Assembly (NCBI RefSeq): GCF_029910095.1
Contig: NZ_CP094526.1
Location: 1,054,001 to 1,118,000 of the forward strand
DNA from: Bradyrhizobium sp. ISRA464
Lineage (GTDB): Bacteria > Pseudomonadota > Alphaproteobacteria > Rhizobiales > Xanthobacteraceae
DNA: 64,000 nt
Direction: 5' to 3'
Part shown: piece by piece, positions 16,615-25,417 of the stretch
Position numbering within the stretch: the first letter of the stretch is position 1
Layout: every line of letters begins with the position of its first letter
Translations under genes and position numbers: made by a program
The notes under the pieces: model-generated
What the model saw: only the letters and a program-made list of their open reading frames with translations
Databases searched by the model: none
What the model was told of the DNA's origin: nothing

Positions 16615-16703
16615 CGTCATGGCCGGGCTTGTCCCGGCCATCCACGTCTTCCTTTTACGCGGCAGCCCAGACGTGAATGCCCGGGACAAGCCCGGGCATG
16701 ACG
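16615..16703. repeat. Long imperfect palindrome (CGTCATGGCCGGGCTTG ... CAAGCCCGGGCATGACG)
   Basis: The outer arms CGTCAT.GCCGGGCTTGTCCCGG and CCGGGACAAGCCCGGGCATGACG are inverted copies with inner matches around ACGTCTT/AGACGT. It lies just after the inhibitor gene. The same type of element (GTCAAGCCCGCGCATGACG) occurs at 59092-59178. Such elements are dispersed in alphaproteobacterial genomes and can form a stable stem that may help end transcription. Confidence 0.75.
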
Positions 16704-16860
16704 AGTTCGCAGCATTGGGCAGTTCCGCCGAACCGACCCTCGATGCCCCAAAAATAATTCCCTACCCCATGTCGATCCGGCGCGTCCCGGATCGTCGTCC
16801 CCTGTAGCGAGCCGGTCGTGCGGCGATCATCGCCGCTTCTCGCCCAACAGGAGTTTTCCG

Positions 16861-17256
16861 ATGCGCTTCATGTATATCGTCACCTCCTCGCAGCCCCCTC
16901 GGCCGCCGACGCCGGCCTTGATGGAGGCGATGGGCAAGCTCGCCGAGCGGGAGATCAAGGCGGGCCGCATGATCGATAACGGCGGGCTGTTGCCGGTTGC
17001 GATGGGCGCCCAGGTTCGTATCACGGACGGCAAGCTCAACGTCATCGACGGGCCTTTCGTCGAGACCAAGGAGATGATCGGCGGCTACGCGATCTTCGAG
17101 CTCCGCAACAAGGAGGAGGCGGTCGCGGCGGCCGTGGAGTTCATGCAGCTCCACAAGGAGCATATGCCGGGCTGGGACGGGACCTGCGAGGTTCGTCCGT
17201 TTGCGACCATGGGCGCCGACGGCGGCTGTCAGATCGACGCGCCGGCCGGCGCTTAA
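16861..17256 (+). CDS. YCII-related (DGPF domain) protein
   Basis: A 131-residue cytoplasmic protein of the YCII/DGPF family. It opens MRFMYIVTSSQPP and holds VIDGPFVETKEMIGGYAIFE, which contains the DGPF-type motif. The family has a ferredoxin-like fold with no settled reaction. DGPF genes typically sit beside an ECF42 sigma factor, as here, 31 bp upstream of one. The partner may be a regulator or sensor for the sigma factor. The ribosome-binding site is CAGGAG before the ATG. Confidence 0.88.
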   Translation: MRFMYIVTSSQPPRPPTPALMEAMGKLAEREIKAGRMIDNGGLLPVAMGAQVRITDGKLNVIDGPFVETKEMIGGYAIFELRNKEEAVAAAVEFMQLHKEHMPGWDGTCEVRPFATMGADGGCQIDAPAGA

Positions 17257-17287
17257 TGCGCCGCGCGATGTTCTCAGGTCGACGGCG

Positions 17288-18589
17288 ATGACGGCCGCCG
17301 ACATCCAGGCCACCATCCTCGCCATGTGGCGCATCGAGCAGCCGCGGCTGATCACCAGCCTGTCGCGGATGCTGCGCGATGTGCCGCTCGCCGAGGATCT
17401 GACCCAGGAAGCCTTGATCGCGGCGCTCGAGCACTGGCCGGCCGGCGGCGTCCCGGAAAAGCCGGGCGCCTGGCTGATGGCAACCGCGAAGCGGCGCGCG
17501 CTCGATCATCTGCGTCACGTCAGCATGCTCACCCAGAAGCACGGCATGCTGGCGCACGATCTGGCGCGGGAGCAGGAAGCCATGCCCGATTTCGATGCCG
17601 CGCTCGACGACGACATCGGCGACGAGTTGCTGCGGCTGATCTTCACCGCCTGCCATCCCCTGCTGTCGCGCGAGGCGCGTGCGGCGCTGGCGCTGCGGAT
17701 GATCTGCGGCCTCACCACCGAAGAGATCGCGCGCGCGTTCCTGCAGACGGAAACGGCCATCGCCCAGCGCATCGTGCGTGCCAAGCGCACGTTGTCGGAC
17801 TCCGGCCTCGGCTATGAGACGCCGCGCGGCGAGGCGCTGTCCGAGCGGCTCGCCTCCGTGCTCGAGGTGGTCTACCTCATCTTCAACGAGGGCTATGCGG
17901 CCGCGCGTGGCGAGGAATGGCTGCGGCCGCAGCTCTGCAACGAGGCGCTGCGCATGGGCCGCGTGCTGACCGCGATCGCGCCGCGGGAGCCGGAGGCGCA
18001 CGGGCTGCTCGCGCTGATGGAGCTCAACGCCTCGCGGATGGCGGCGCGCACCGATGCGGCCGGCGATCCGATCCTCTTGATGGAGCAGAACCGCACGTTA
18101 TGGGACCGCCTGCAGATCCGCCGCGGGCAACTGGCACTGGCGCGCGCCCGCGAGCTCGGTGGTGCCGGCGGCTTCTATGCGCTGCAGGCCGCGATCGTCG
18201 CCTGCCATGCCGAAGCCGATACGCCCGAGGCGACCGACTGGCCGCGCATCGCCGCGCTCTACGGCGATCTCGCCGCGTTGGTGCGGTCGCCCGTGATCGA
18301 GCTCAATCGCGCGGTTGCGATCGGCATGGCGGAAGGGCCGCAGGCCGCGCTTGCAATCGTCGACGGCCTCGCCCGTGAGCCGGCGCTGAAATCCTATCAC
18401 CTGCTGCCGAGCGTGCGCGGCGACCTGCTGCAGAAGCTCGGCCGCCACGACGAGGCGCGCGCGGCGTTCGAAGCGGCCGCCAGCCTTGCCGGCAACACCC
18501 GCGAGCGCGATCTCCTGCTGCGTCGCGCGGCGGCCGCGCGCGTGTCGCCGGACGCGCCGGCCATTGACGCGTCCGCGATTGTGTCATGA
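17288..18589 (+). CDS. RNA polymerase sigma factor, ECF42-like (C-terminal extended)
   Basis: A 433-residue sigma factor, much longer than ordinary ECF factors. Region 2 includes LAEDLTQEALIAALEHWPAG (about residues 32-51) and region 4 the GLTTEEIARAFLQTETAIAQ helix-turn-helix (about 140-160). The remaining 250 residues are helical repeats with SGRGDLLQKLGRHDEARAAF-like TPR character, as in ECF42 proteins (older name SigJ-like). No anti-sigma factor is visible; ECF42 members are thought to be controlled through the C-terminal domain and the DGPF partner. The stop codon overlaps an ATG of a small downstream ORF. Confidence 0.9.
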   Translation: MTAADIQATILAMWRIEQPRLITSLSRMLRDVPLAEDLTQEALIAALEHWPAGGVPEKPGAWLMATAKRRALDHLRHVSMLTQKHGMLAHDLAREQEAMPDFDAALDDDIGDELLRLIFTACHPLLSREARAALALRMICGLTTEEIARAFLQTETAIAQRIVRAKRTLSDSGLGYETPRGEALSERLASVLEVVYLIFNEGYAAARGEEWLRPQLCNEALRMGRVLTAIAPREPEAHGLLALMELNASRMAARTDAAGDPILLMEQNRTLWDRLQIRRGQLALARARELGGAGGFYALQAAIVACHAEADTPEATDWPRIAALYGDLAALVRSPVIELNRAVAIGMAEGPQAALAIVDGLAREPALKSYHLLPSVRGDLLQKLGRHDEARAAFEAAASLAGNTRERDLLLRRAAAARVSPDAPAIDASAIVS

Positions 18590-18756
18590 TCGGCGCGGGC
18601 CTGCGCGAGCCGCCGGACAAGCTGCTGCTGTTCGAGAAGATCCTCAATCTGGTGCACCGGCTCGCCCCGGATGCCCATACCTGCTTCAACACCAGCCCGG
18701 CCGATAGCGCCGCGGCCGTGCAGCGCTGGGTCAAGCCGTCCGGCGTCACCCCATAA
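18586..18756 (+). CDS. Small ORF, 56 residues, coupled to the sigma factor gene
   Basis: The ATG overlaps the sigma factor stop codon as ATGA, a classic coupling arrangement. The translation begins MIGAGLREPPDKLLLFEKIL and ends RWVKPSGVTP. It has one amphipathic helix and a single cysteine, with no signal peptide and no family I recognise. It could be a genuine sigma-factor accessory peptide or the remnant of a longer gene. Confidence 0.35.
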   Translation: MIGAGLREPPDKLLLFEKILNLVHRLAPDAHTCFNTSPADSAAAVQRWVKPSGVTP

Positions 18757-18935
18757 AGGCTGATGATGCGCCGGAGGCGTCCGCGGTTCATCCGCCATGC
18801 GGCAGATTATCCTTGGCGGTCAGCGCGATCGGCCCTATGTCTGCCGAGCGTGGTTGGTTGATGCGCCGCTTCGAACCGCTGCCTCTTCGGTGTGCTGTTT
18901 GGCGGCGTCTTGCAGTTTGGACCAGTTGACGGGAC

Positions 18936-20789
18936 ATGAATCGAAAAGAGCGACGTGCGGCCAACAAGCGACGCGACGAGTCCGGAAAGAGGCCAAGCGC
19001 GCTCGCCTTCGGCTCGGCGGTCGTCGGTATTGCCGACCTCGCGGCTGAGGCAAGCCGTCTGCGCGGCATGGGCCGCGTCAACGAAGCGCAGGAGATCTGC
19101 CGTCAAATTCTCGCGCGCGAGCCGGCGCATGTGCAGAGCCTGAACCTTCTCGGCCTGATGGCGCAGGCCTCCGGTGACCATCGGGCCGCAGTGAAGATGT
19201 TCGCGAAAGCGATTGCTGCGGACGAGCTGAACGCCGCGTGCCATTACAATGCCGGCAACTCGTACCAGGCGTTGGGCAGTCGCGCCAAGGCGGTCGCGCA
19301 TTTCAGCAAGGCGCTGGCGCTCGGCATGGACGCGAAGGCCGTCGGCTTCATCCTGCAGAGCCCTGTCATCGCCACCTATGGTGCGCGGATCGCCGGCAAG
19401 TGGCCGCTGGCGGTCACGAACGTCGAATTGTTCGGCACTGAGGGCGTCACTCCGCTTGCAAATGACCTTTTCCTCCGCTGTGCGATGGAAGCGACGACGC
19501 TGGCAAGTGTGCAACTCGAGCTGTTGCTGGGCCAGGCCCGCGCCGAGCTGCTGCGGCTTGCGGGCGAGCAGGGCGACGACAATGGCAAGATCGACGATGA
19601 TATCGTCGCCTTCGCCTGCGCGCTCGCCCGGCAGTGCTTCATCAACGAATATGTCTATGATCAGGCCGAAGCGGAAAGCGCACTTGCGAGCGGACTGCGC
19701 GATCGATTGCTGCAGGACCTGGCATCAGGGGCCGCCATTGCGCCGCTCGCGCTGGCGGTGGTTGCGGCCTATGTCCCGCTTCATGCCATGCCGATGGCGG
19801 ACGCGCTGCTGCGCCGCGACTGGCCTGCAACCGTGGCCGGCCTGTTACGGGTGCAGCTCCGCGAGCCGCTCGAGGAAGCAGGCGAGCGCGCCGCCATTGC
19901 GACGCTCACCCCTGTCAAGGACAGCGTGTCGATCGAGGTGATGCGTCAATACGAGGAAAATCCCTATCCGCGCTGGACCATCAATCCGCTGCACGCATTC
20001 GCGGCGGATCAGGCGCGGGGAAGGATCGTCCCGACGGCGGAACGGCAGGCCGAACTGGATATTCTGATCGCGGGTTGCGGGACCGGCTCGCACGCGATTC
20101 AGATCGCGCAAGTCTATCCGAACGCCCGTTTGCTCGCGGTCGACGTCAGCCTGCCCAGTCTCGCCTACGCGCGCCGAAAGACACGGGAGTTGGGCTTGCG
20201 CAACATCGACTATGCGCAAGCGGATATTCTGGAATTAGGTGCGATCGATCGCACGTTCGATCAGATCGAGTCGGTCGGCGTGCTGCATCATCTCGCCGAG
20301 CCGACGGCCGGGTGGCGCGTGCTGGTCTCACTGCTGCGGCCGGGCGGCAGGATGCGCATCGGCTTGTACAGCAATCTGGCGCGCCGCGTGATCGTGGAGG
20401 CCCGCGCCCGCATCGCGGCGCGCGGTTATCGCGCCACGCCCGACGACATCAGACGGTGTCGCCAGGACATCATCCGCGAGGCGGACGACTGGAAGCCGCT
20501 GATCGGCGCGAAGGATTTCTACAGCATGAGCGGCTGCCGCGACCTGCTGTTCAACGTCATGGAGCATCGCTTCACGATCCCCGAGATCGCGGCATTCCTG
20601 AACCACAACGGTCTGTCCTTCCTGGGCTTCGAACCCTTTGACGATACGACGGTGATCGAAAAATTTCACAAGCAGTTTCCGGGCGCGGTCGATGAGACCA
20701 ATCTGGATCAGTGGCACCGCTTCGAAGCCGATCATCCGGAGACGTTCTGGGACATGTACGTCTTCACGGCGGGCAGGAACGCGCAGTGA
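18936..20789 (+). CDS. TPR-repeat plus class I SAM-dependent methyltransferase
   Basis: A 617-residue two-part protein. Residues about 30-130 form TPR repeats (INEAQEICRQILAREPAHVQ-like helices and YNAGNSYQALGSRAKAVAHF). A helical middle region follows. The C-terminal third is a Rossmann methyltransferase with the SAM-binding loop DILIAGCGTGSHAIQIA near residue 370 and ESVGVLHHLAEP as post-motif strands. The QYEENPYPRW segment before it is typical of this tetratricopeptide methyltransferase group, whose substrate is unknown. It is flanked by non-coding sequence and seems monocistronic. The N-terminus is basic (MNRKERRAANKRR). Confidence 0.85.
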   Translation: MNRKERRAANKRRDESGKRPSALAFGSAVVGIADLAAEASRLRGMGRVNEAQEICRQILAREPAHVQSLNLLGLMAQASGDHRAAVKMFAKAIAADELNAACHYNAGNSYQALGSRAKAVAHFSKALALGMDAKAVGFILQSPVIATYGARIAGKWPLAVTNVELFGTEGVTPLANDLFLRCAMEATTLASVQLELLLGQARAELLRLAGEQGDDNGKIDDDIVAFACALARQCFINEYVYDQAEAESALASGLRDRLLQDLASGAAIAPLALAVVAAYVPLHAMPMADALLRRDWPATVAGLLRVQLREPLEEAGERAAIATLTPVKDSVSIEVMRQYEENPYPRWTINPLHAFAADQARGRIVPTAERQAELDILIAGCGTGSHAIQIAQVYPNARLLAVDVSLPSLAYARRKTRELGLRNIDYAQADILELGAIDRTFDQIESVGVLHHLAEPTAGWRVLVSLLRPGGRMRIGLYSNLARRVIVEARARIAARGYRATPDDIRRCRQDIIREADDWKPLIGAKDFYSMSGCRDLLFNVMEHRFTIPEIAAFLNHNGLSFLGFEPFDDTTVIEKFHKQFPGAVDETNLDQWHRFEADHPETFWDMYVFTAGRNAQ

Positions 20790-21017
20790 AGCTTTGGAAA
20801 TAGCTGAGGGTCCATCTGGACCATCGGAACGTCAGCTCGACGGAGTAGAGCGGGCATCCTTCAGCTCTATCGTCATCGACCGCTTTTGGCCCTTCCGAGA
20901 CGTGTGGGGTCGGCCGAACGTTCGATGCGGGAGGTGACAACATCAGGCGGGTGGGGCAGCGTCGGCGGCAGGCGGCGGTCGGCCGCATCCGAACGTCCGC
21001 GGCTGTCCGGGACAGCT

Positions 21018-21968
21018 TCACCTGTTCCAGCGGTCATCCAACTGGGGTCGTCCTATCCAGGCCCTGTTCAGGCACCGGGTTGTCCAGCCCAGTTGCGGCG
21101 TTCCCTGCAGTCGCGCTTGAGCTTCCTGGTAGGGGCCGACGTAACGAAGCTGGGTCGGTATTTTGGGATAGATGCGTCGTATGCGCGCAACGGCACGCTC
21201 TGCGGCCTTCCTGTCGCGTTCGTCAAAGGCAAATCCGAAGCCGGTGCGCAATCGGTCCGGCAGCAGCTCGGCACTCAGGGTTTGATACCAGCGCGGCGGC
21301 CGCAACCATGGTCGTCCACCGGCCAAGATCTGTCGGGCCACCTCGCGCGCGGCGGTGCTGACGGACAATGTATCCGATTGCATCATCGCCGCGGTGTAGG
21401 CCGCGAATGAATCCCAATCCGCCGGCAAGTCGCTCGACGTCAGCCCGAACAATGCCCCAAACAGCCGGCTTTCGGCCCAATAGCGCTCGCGCTCTTCGAC
21501 CGAGAACGGAGGCAGGATCAGGTCGTGGACGGCCAGAGCGGTGTCGACGAGGGTCGCGTGAACCCAGCGCAACGCTGCGACCTCGTTGGCGCGGTAGGGC
21601 GAGCCGCTCGCGAACGGACCGATTGCTTCGGGCAGGCGGCCGACGATCATGGTATGGCGGTGGTGCAGGTGCCGGGCAGCGGCAAGGGCCGCATCGAGCG
21701 AGCCGAACACCGTCGTAAACACAACGTCAAAGGTTCGATGGAAGCGACCGATCGGATCCGCGAAGGTCCGCGAGTGCTCGGCCACGGCGGCGGCGACCCA
21801 GGGATGCGCCAGCTGAAGCAGCAAGGCACGACCGGCGCCCAAGAAGGTGATGGCTTCTCGGTCGATCCGCCAGGTCATCGAGCCTGGACCAAAAATGCCC
21901 TCGATCGGTCCGGCGGCCCGAGCCCGGACGAAATCAAGAGCAAGCTCGAGGTCGCTTTCAGAGACCAA
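21018..21968 (-). CDS. Oxygenase MpaB family protein (DUF2236)
   Basis: A 316-residue helical protein of the MpaB/Lcp-like family. Early elements are GPGSMTWRIDREAITFLGAG and LLLQLAHPWVAAAVAEHS with the conserved His and Asp. The later LRWVHATLVDTALAVHDLIL bears another conserved His. Some family members bind heme b and oxidise hydrocarbon polymers or indole compounds, but most have no known substrate. No signal peptide is evident. It is divergent from the FAD oxidase gene at 22307. Confidence 0.82.
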   Translation of the reverse strand: MVSESDLELALDFVRARAAGPIEGIFGPGSMTWRIDREAITFLGAGRALLLQLAHPWVAAAVAEHSRTFADPIGRFHRTFDVVFTTVFGSLDAALAAARHLHHRHTMIVGRLPEAIGPFASGSPYRANEVAALRWVHATLVDTALAVHDLILPPFSVEERERYWAESRLFGALFGLTSSDLPADWDSFAAYTAAMMQSDTLSVSTAAREVARQILAGGRPWLRPPRWYQTLSAELLPDRLRTGFGFAFDERDRKAAERAVARIRRIYPKIPTQLRYVGPYQEAQARLQGTPQLGWTTRCLNRAWIGRPQLDDRWNR

Positions 21969-22306
21969 ATGCGCACCTTCCGAAACAGACGGGGGTATTC
22001 CGCTAGTCTGTGCAGCCTATCGCAATTCAGCAAGCCAGAGCTCTCTCAACGTTGTCGCATGATGTCCACCCGCGCGGAACACGGCGGCCTGACATTTGGT
22101 CGTACCCCATGCGGGTAAGACTGAGCCGGGTGCAGCGGCTGCTGCGGCGCCGTTTGCTGAAGAAACCGCCCCGCCGCCGCCGTCTTTCATGCTCCCTCCC
22201 GAAAGCGTATTGTTTCGATCGAACGAGCTCACTCTGCAGCGCTGTCGTTCAGAGTATCTTGTTCTTCGATTCAAGAAACTCTCGAAACGAAACACGGGGA
22301 ACGCTC
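21969..22306. other. 338-bp divergent intergenic region
   Basis: It separates the minus-strand MpaB gene from the FAD oxidase and should carry both promoters. An Ala/Pro-rich open stretch around 22100-22200 exists on both strands but lacks a clear start and ribosome-binding site, so no gene is called. Confidence 0.4.
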
Positions 22307-23905
22307 ATGACCGGCACAAGGCTGAAACATTACGGCTGGGGACGGGAAGGCGAAGGCATGAGCGCGGAAGAGCGAGCGTTTGTCCTCGGCCGTTACCATG
22401 CCAAGTTTGGCGCCGGCGAATTCGACACGGTCACTGTTCCCGGCCTTGAAGAGCTGTCCTTGCGGGAGCCGCGCGTGGTGCCGCCAGCTTCGCTCACGCC
22501 GTTTTGCACGACCGAACGTTACGACCGCGCCGCGCACACTTACGGCAAGTCCTATCCGGATTACGTCAGGGCCATGCTCGGCGATTACGATTGCGCGCCC
22601 GATGTCGTGGCCTATCCACGCAACGAGTCGGAGATATCGGCTGTCATGGACTGGGCGGGGTCCGTCGGCGCTTCGCTGACGCCGTTCGGAGGCGGATCGA
22701 GCGTGTGCGGGGGCGTCGAGCCGCAGGCCGATGGCCTCAAGCACAAGGCGGCCGTCACGCTCGACCTGCGCAATCTCTCCAAGGTCGTCGAAGTCGATCC
22801 GGTCTCGCGCGCCGCATTGATCGACGCCGGCACCTATGGTCCATCGCTGGAAAACCAGCTCAAGCCGCACGGCGTCACGTTGCGGCATTTTCCGCAGAGT
22901 TTTGAATATTCGACCCTGGGCGGCTGGATCGCGACGCGATCGGGCGGCCACTTCGCCAGTCTCTACACCCATATCGACGATTTCGTCGAAAGCCTGCGTG
23001 TCGTGACGCCGGTTGGCGTCGTGGAGACGCGCCGGCTTCCCGGTTCGGGTGCGGGGCCGAGCCCCGACCGCATGTTCATCGGCTCGGAAGGAATTTTAGG
23101 CGTGATCTCGCGCGCATGGATGCGATTGCAGCCGCGTCCAAAATTCCGCGCCGGCGCATCGGTTCGCTTTCCCACTTTCTTCGATGCCGCGCGCGCGGTG
23201 CGTGCGGTCGCGCAAGCCGGCCTCTATCCCTCCAATTGCCGCATCCTGGACCCGCAGGAGGCGATCAACACCGGTGCGGCCGACGGCAGCTCCGCCATCA
23301 TGGTGCTGGCATTCGAATCGGGCGATCATCCCCTGGACGCCTGGTTCAAGCGTGCGCTCGAATGCTGCGCCGACCATCGCGGGACACCGGAGCCCGCAGA
23401 GGCCGGCGACGCGCATCTCGAAGGCGCGGCAGGCATCTGGCGCAACGCGTTCATTCGCATGCCCTATGCGCGCGAATTCTTGACACCCGCTGCTATCATC
23501 AACGATACGTTCGAGACCGCCATCACCTGGGATCGGTTCGAAAGCTTTCACGATCAGGTCAAGGCGGAAACCGAACGCGCGATTCTGCAAGCGACCGGGG
23601 TGAAGGGTGAAGTCACCTGTCGCTTCACCCACGTCTACCCGGACGGGCCGGCGCCCTACTTCTCCTTCCACGCGCGCGGTCGGCACGGTGCGCTGCTCGC
23701 GCAGTGGCAGGCCATCAAGGACGCGGCGAGCGACGCGCTGATCGCGGCAGGCGGCACCATCACGCATCACCATGCCGTCGGCCGCGATCACCGGCGCTGG
23801 TACGACCGGCAGCGGCCACAGCTTTTTGCCGCCGCGTTGCGGGCCGCCAAGCGCGAACTGGATCCCCGCGGCATGCTCAACCCGGGCGTCCTGATCGATC
23901 CTTAG
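22307..23905 (+). CDS. FAD-binding oxidase, alkylglycerone-phosphate-synthase-like
   Basis: A 532-residue flavoprotein. FGGGSSVCGGVEP is the FAD-binding PP-loop, TLGGWIATRSGGH the following glycine-rich strand, and the C-terminus has ITHHHAVGRDHRRWY and LDPRGMLNPGVLIDP. The histidine cluster resembles that of alkyldihydroxyacetonephosphate synthase, although bacterial relatives act as oxidases on varied substrates. The start at 22307 is preferred over an upstream in-frame extension because the protein there matches the family start. A role in ether lipid or hydroxyacid metabolism is possible. Confidence 0.85.
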   Translation: MTGTRLKHYGWGREGEGMSAEERAFVLGRYHAKFGAGEFDTVTVPGLEELSLREPRVVPPASLTPFCTTERYDRAAHTYGKSYPDYVRAMLGDYDCAPDVVAYPRNESEISAVMDWAGSVGASLTPFGGGSSVCGGVEPQADGLKHKAAVTLDLRNLSKVVEVDPVSRAALIDAGTYGPSLENQLKPHGVTLRHFPQSFEYSTLGGWIATRSGGHFASLYTHIDDFVESLRVVTPVGVVETRRLPGSGAGPSPDRMFIGSEGILGVISRAWMRLQPRPKFRAGASVRFPTFFDAARAVRAVAQAGLYPSNCRILDPQEAINTGAADGSSAIMVLAFESGDHPLDAWFKRALECCADHRGTPEPAEAGDAHLEGAAGIWRNAFIRMPYAREFLTPAAIINDTFETAITWDRFESFHDQVKAETERAILQATGVKGEVTCRFTHVYPDGPAPYFSFHARGRHGALLAQWQAIKDAASDALIAAGGTITHHHAVGRDHRRWYDRQRPQLFAAALRAAKRELDPRGMLNPGVLIDP

Positions 23906-24001
23906 GTGCGTGCCGTTGATGCACGTGTGGTGATCCCAGGTTCAGGGTGGAGACCTGTGGCGAGAGAATTGGAAGGCAAAATTGCCGCTGTTTGCGCGGA
24001 A

Positions 24002-24063
24002 ATCATGCTCAAGCAAGAAGCTAAAGCGCGATGATGATTGATCCCAATCTCATCGCGCTTTAG
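24002..24063. repeat. Dispersed palindromic unit (CTAAAGCGCGATGA...TCATCGCGCTTTAG) with half of the GAGCATGATC element
   Basis: CTAAAGCGCGATGA (24021-24034) and CATCGCGCTTTAG (24051-24063) are inverted copies. The preceding ATCATGCTCAAGCAAGAAG is the right half of the GAGCATGATC/GATCATGCTC palindrome. The same two units occur together at 36286-36386. Confidence 0.75.
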
Positions 24064-24144
24064 GGGGCATCCGCATTCGGAAGGCGCGGGGAGGAGGCGC
24101 ACCCTCGCAGCTGCGGGCCATGATCGCCGTCTCTCATGCGAGAG

Positions 24145-24300
24145 TCAGTCGCGTTCGAAGATCTTGGCGCCGGGATAGACACGCCTGGCGTAAGCAACAA
24201 CCAACTCCCGATCCTGGGTCTCAAGGAATGGTGTTCGGATCTTGCACGACCCGACGATGAGGTGCCACAGGCCGTTGAGCTTCTGAATGAAGACATTCAT
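24145..24300 (-). CDS. Small hypothetical protein, 51 residues
   Basis: It reads from ATG at 24300 to TGA at 24145, and begins MNVFIQKLNGLWHLIVGSCK. It ends YARRVYPGAKIFERD. A GAGGAAC ribosome-binding site lies 8 nt upstream. Composition is balanced and protein-like, with no signal peptide or membrane segment. The function is unknown. It is the only strong small ORF in this stretch. Confidence 0.55.
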   Translation of the reverse strand: MNVFIQKLNGLWHLIVGSCKIRTPFLETQDRELVVAYARRVYPGAKIFERD

Positions 24301-24863
24301 GTGAGTGTTCCTCGAAGATCCCGCATTTCAGCAACACTTGTTTGACGCGACCGTCTTGCGATTCGTTCATCGGAGCAGTGATCCTGATCACAGAGCTCGG
24401 AACCTGGCTCGCGCTCCTGCGGACGTTTGCGCGTCCGGTCGGAGTAGCAGCAAACATAACAATCCCCCGCGGTCGCTCAATTGTACGAGCGTTAGCCCAG
24501 GCCATGAAAAGGGATGAAAGGAGCTATACGAAGGTATGGCGATGTCTGTGCCGGAGGTACAGCGCGTTGCGCGCAGGAAACGCTGATCGTCAGGACTGCG
24601 AGACCACAGGACATCCCATCGGCCCTCATGGACTTCCGAGGGACCCCAAAGCAGACATTGGGGCTGACAACGAGGGTTGCCTAAAGGCGACAAGCGGAAA
24701 ACTGGCTGACTTTTCCGGTGTCGATTCCAGATATTTCCGGAATTTTACACTCTCTGTTTCGAGCCGTGGCGATAAACGTTCGTTAGGCCGACGGGCTGAT
24801 GTTTGTGGCGACCGGGCAGCAGGCTTGTCATGCGTCACGGAGGCATTTTTATCGAGAGCCGCC
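24301..24863. other. 563-bp gene-poor stretch
   Basis: No long believable gene is visible. A good AGGAG at about 24519 precedes a 16-codon ORF (MAMSVPEVQRVARRKR), possibly the broken start of a lost gene. Confidence 0.4.
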
Positions 24864-25100
24864 ATGTTCTTGCTCGACGACACCCAGTTCGCGACCCTGC
24901 ACACGCTCCCATTTCTTGTCGGCCTCGCACTGCCGGGGTGGCGTTCGCTTATCATTACGAGCTGCGCCGCTCTCGCCTTCGCGACATACGCGAATGCGAC
25001 GGCAGGCGGCGGGCTCGCGTCGCTCTTCGGTCTGCTCTTCATCTTCACCGCTGTCGGGGCCCATGCTGCGGATTGCTCACGCGCGCAGCGACGCCGTTGA
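24864..25100 (+). CDS. Small membrane protein, 78 residues
   Basis: The ATG at 24864 opens MFLLDDTQFATLHTLPFLVG. Two hydrophobic helices are predicted at about 15-35 and 45-65 (the second GGLASLFGLLFIFTAVGAHA). The end RAQRRR is basic. There is no recognised family. A longer in-frame extension upstream has no protein-like character. The ribosome-binding site is weak, so it is only a candidate. Confidence 0.4.
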   Translation: MFLLDDTQFATLHTLPFLVGLALPGWRSLIITSCAALAFATYANATAGGGLASLFGLLFIFTAVGAHAADCSRAQRRR

Positions 25101-25417
25101 GCCGGCATCCTTACCGGTTCATGGCAGTCGCCGTGGTCGGCTTTACACGGCCAAGACCCAAAGGCGACCTCGGGTTCAACGCGTCCGCAATCGCACTTCC
25201 GTCAGCAATATTGTCCTTCTTGCGAGTGCGGTGCGTGGAGCTTTATCAAGCTTACTCAGCTAGTTCAAAACCGTCCGATACTCGAAGTAGGTAAGGACGC
25301 GCGACTCGGCCTCGATTCTTGACTGTGCCAGACCCGATCTTGATGTAGTGTTGCGCTCCAACATCCAAAGAAGCGGGTAGTCAACCCCCCAGGGTATCAA
25401 CTCAGGGAGGACGCGGT
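25101..25417. other. 317-bp gap before the sugar ABC operon
   Basis: No protein-like frame was found. The region should contain the promoter for the operon that starts at 25418; no operator motif is clear. Confidence 0.4.

Noticed and set aside
24342..24863. Upstream part of the frame leading into the small membrane protein
   Set aside because: No ribosome-binding site or protein-like composition before the ATG at 24864.
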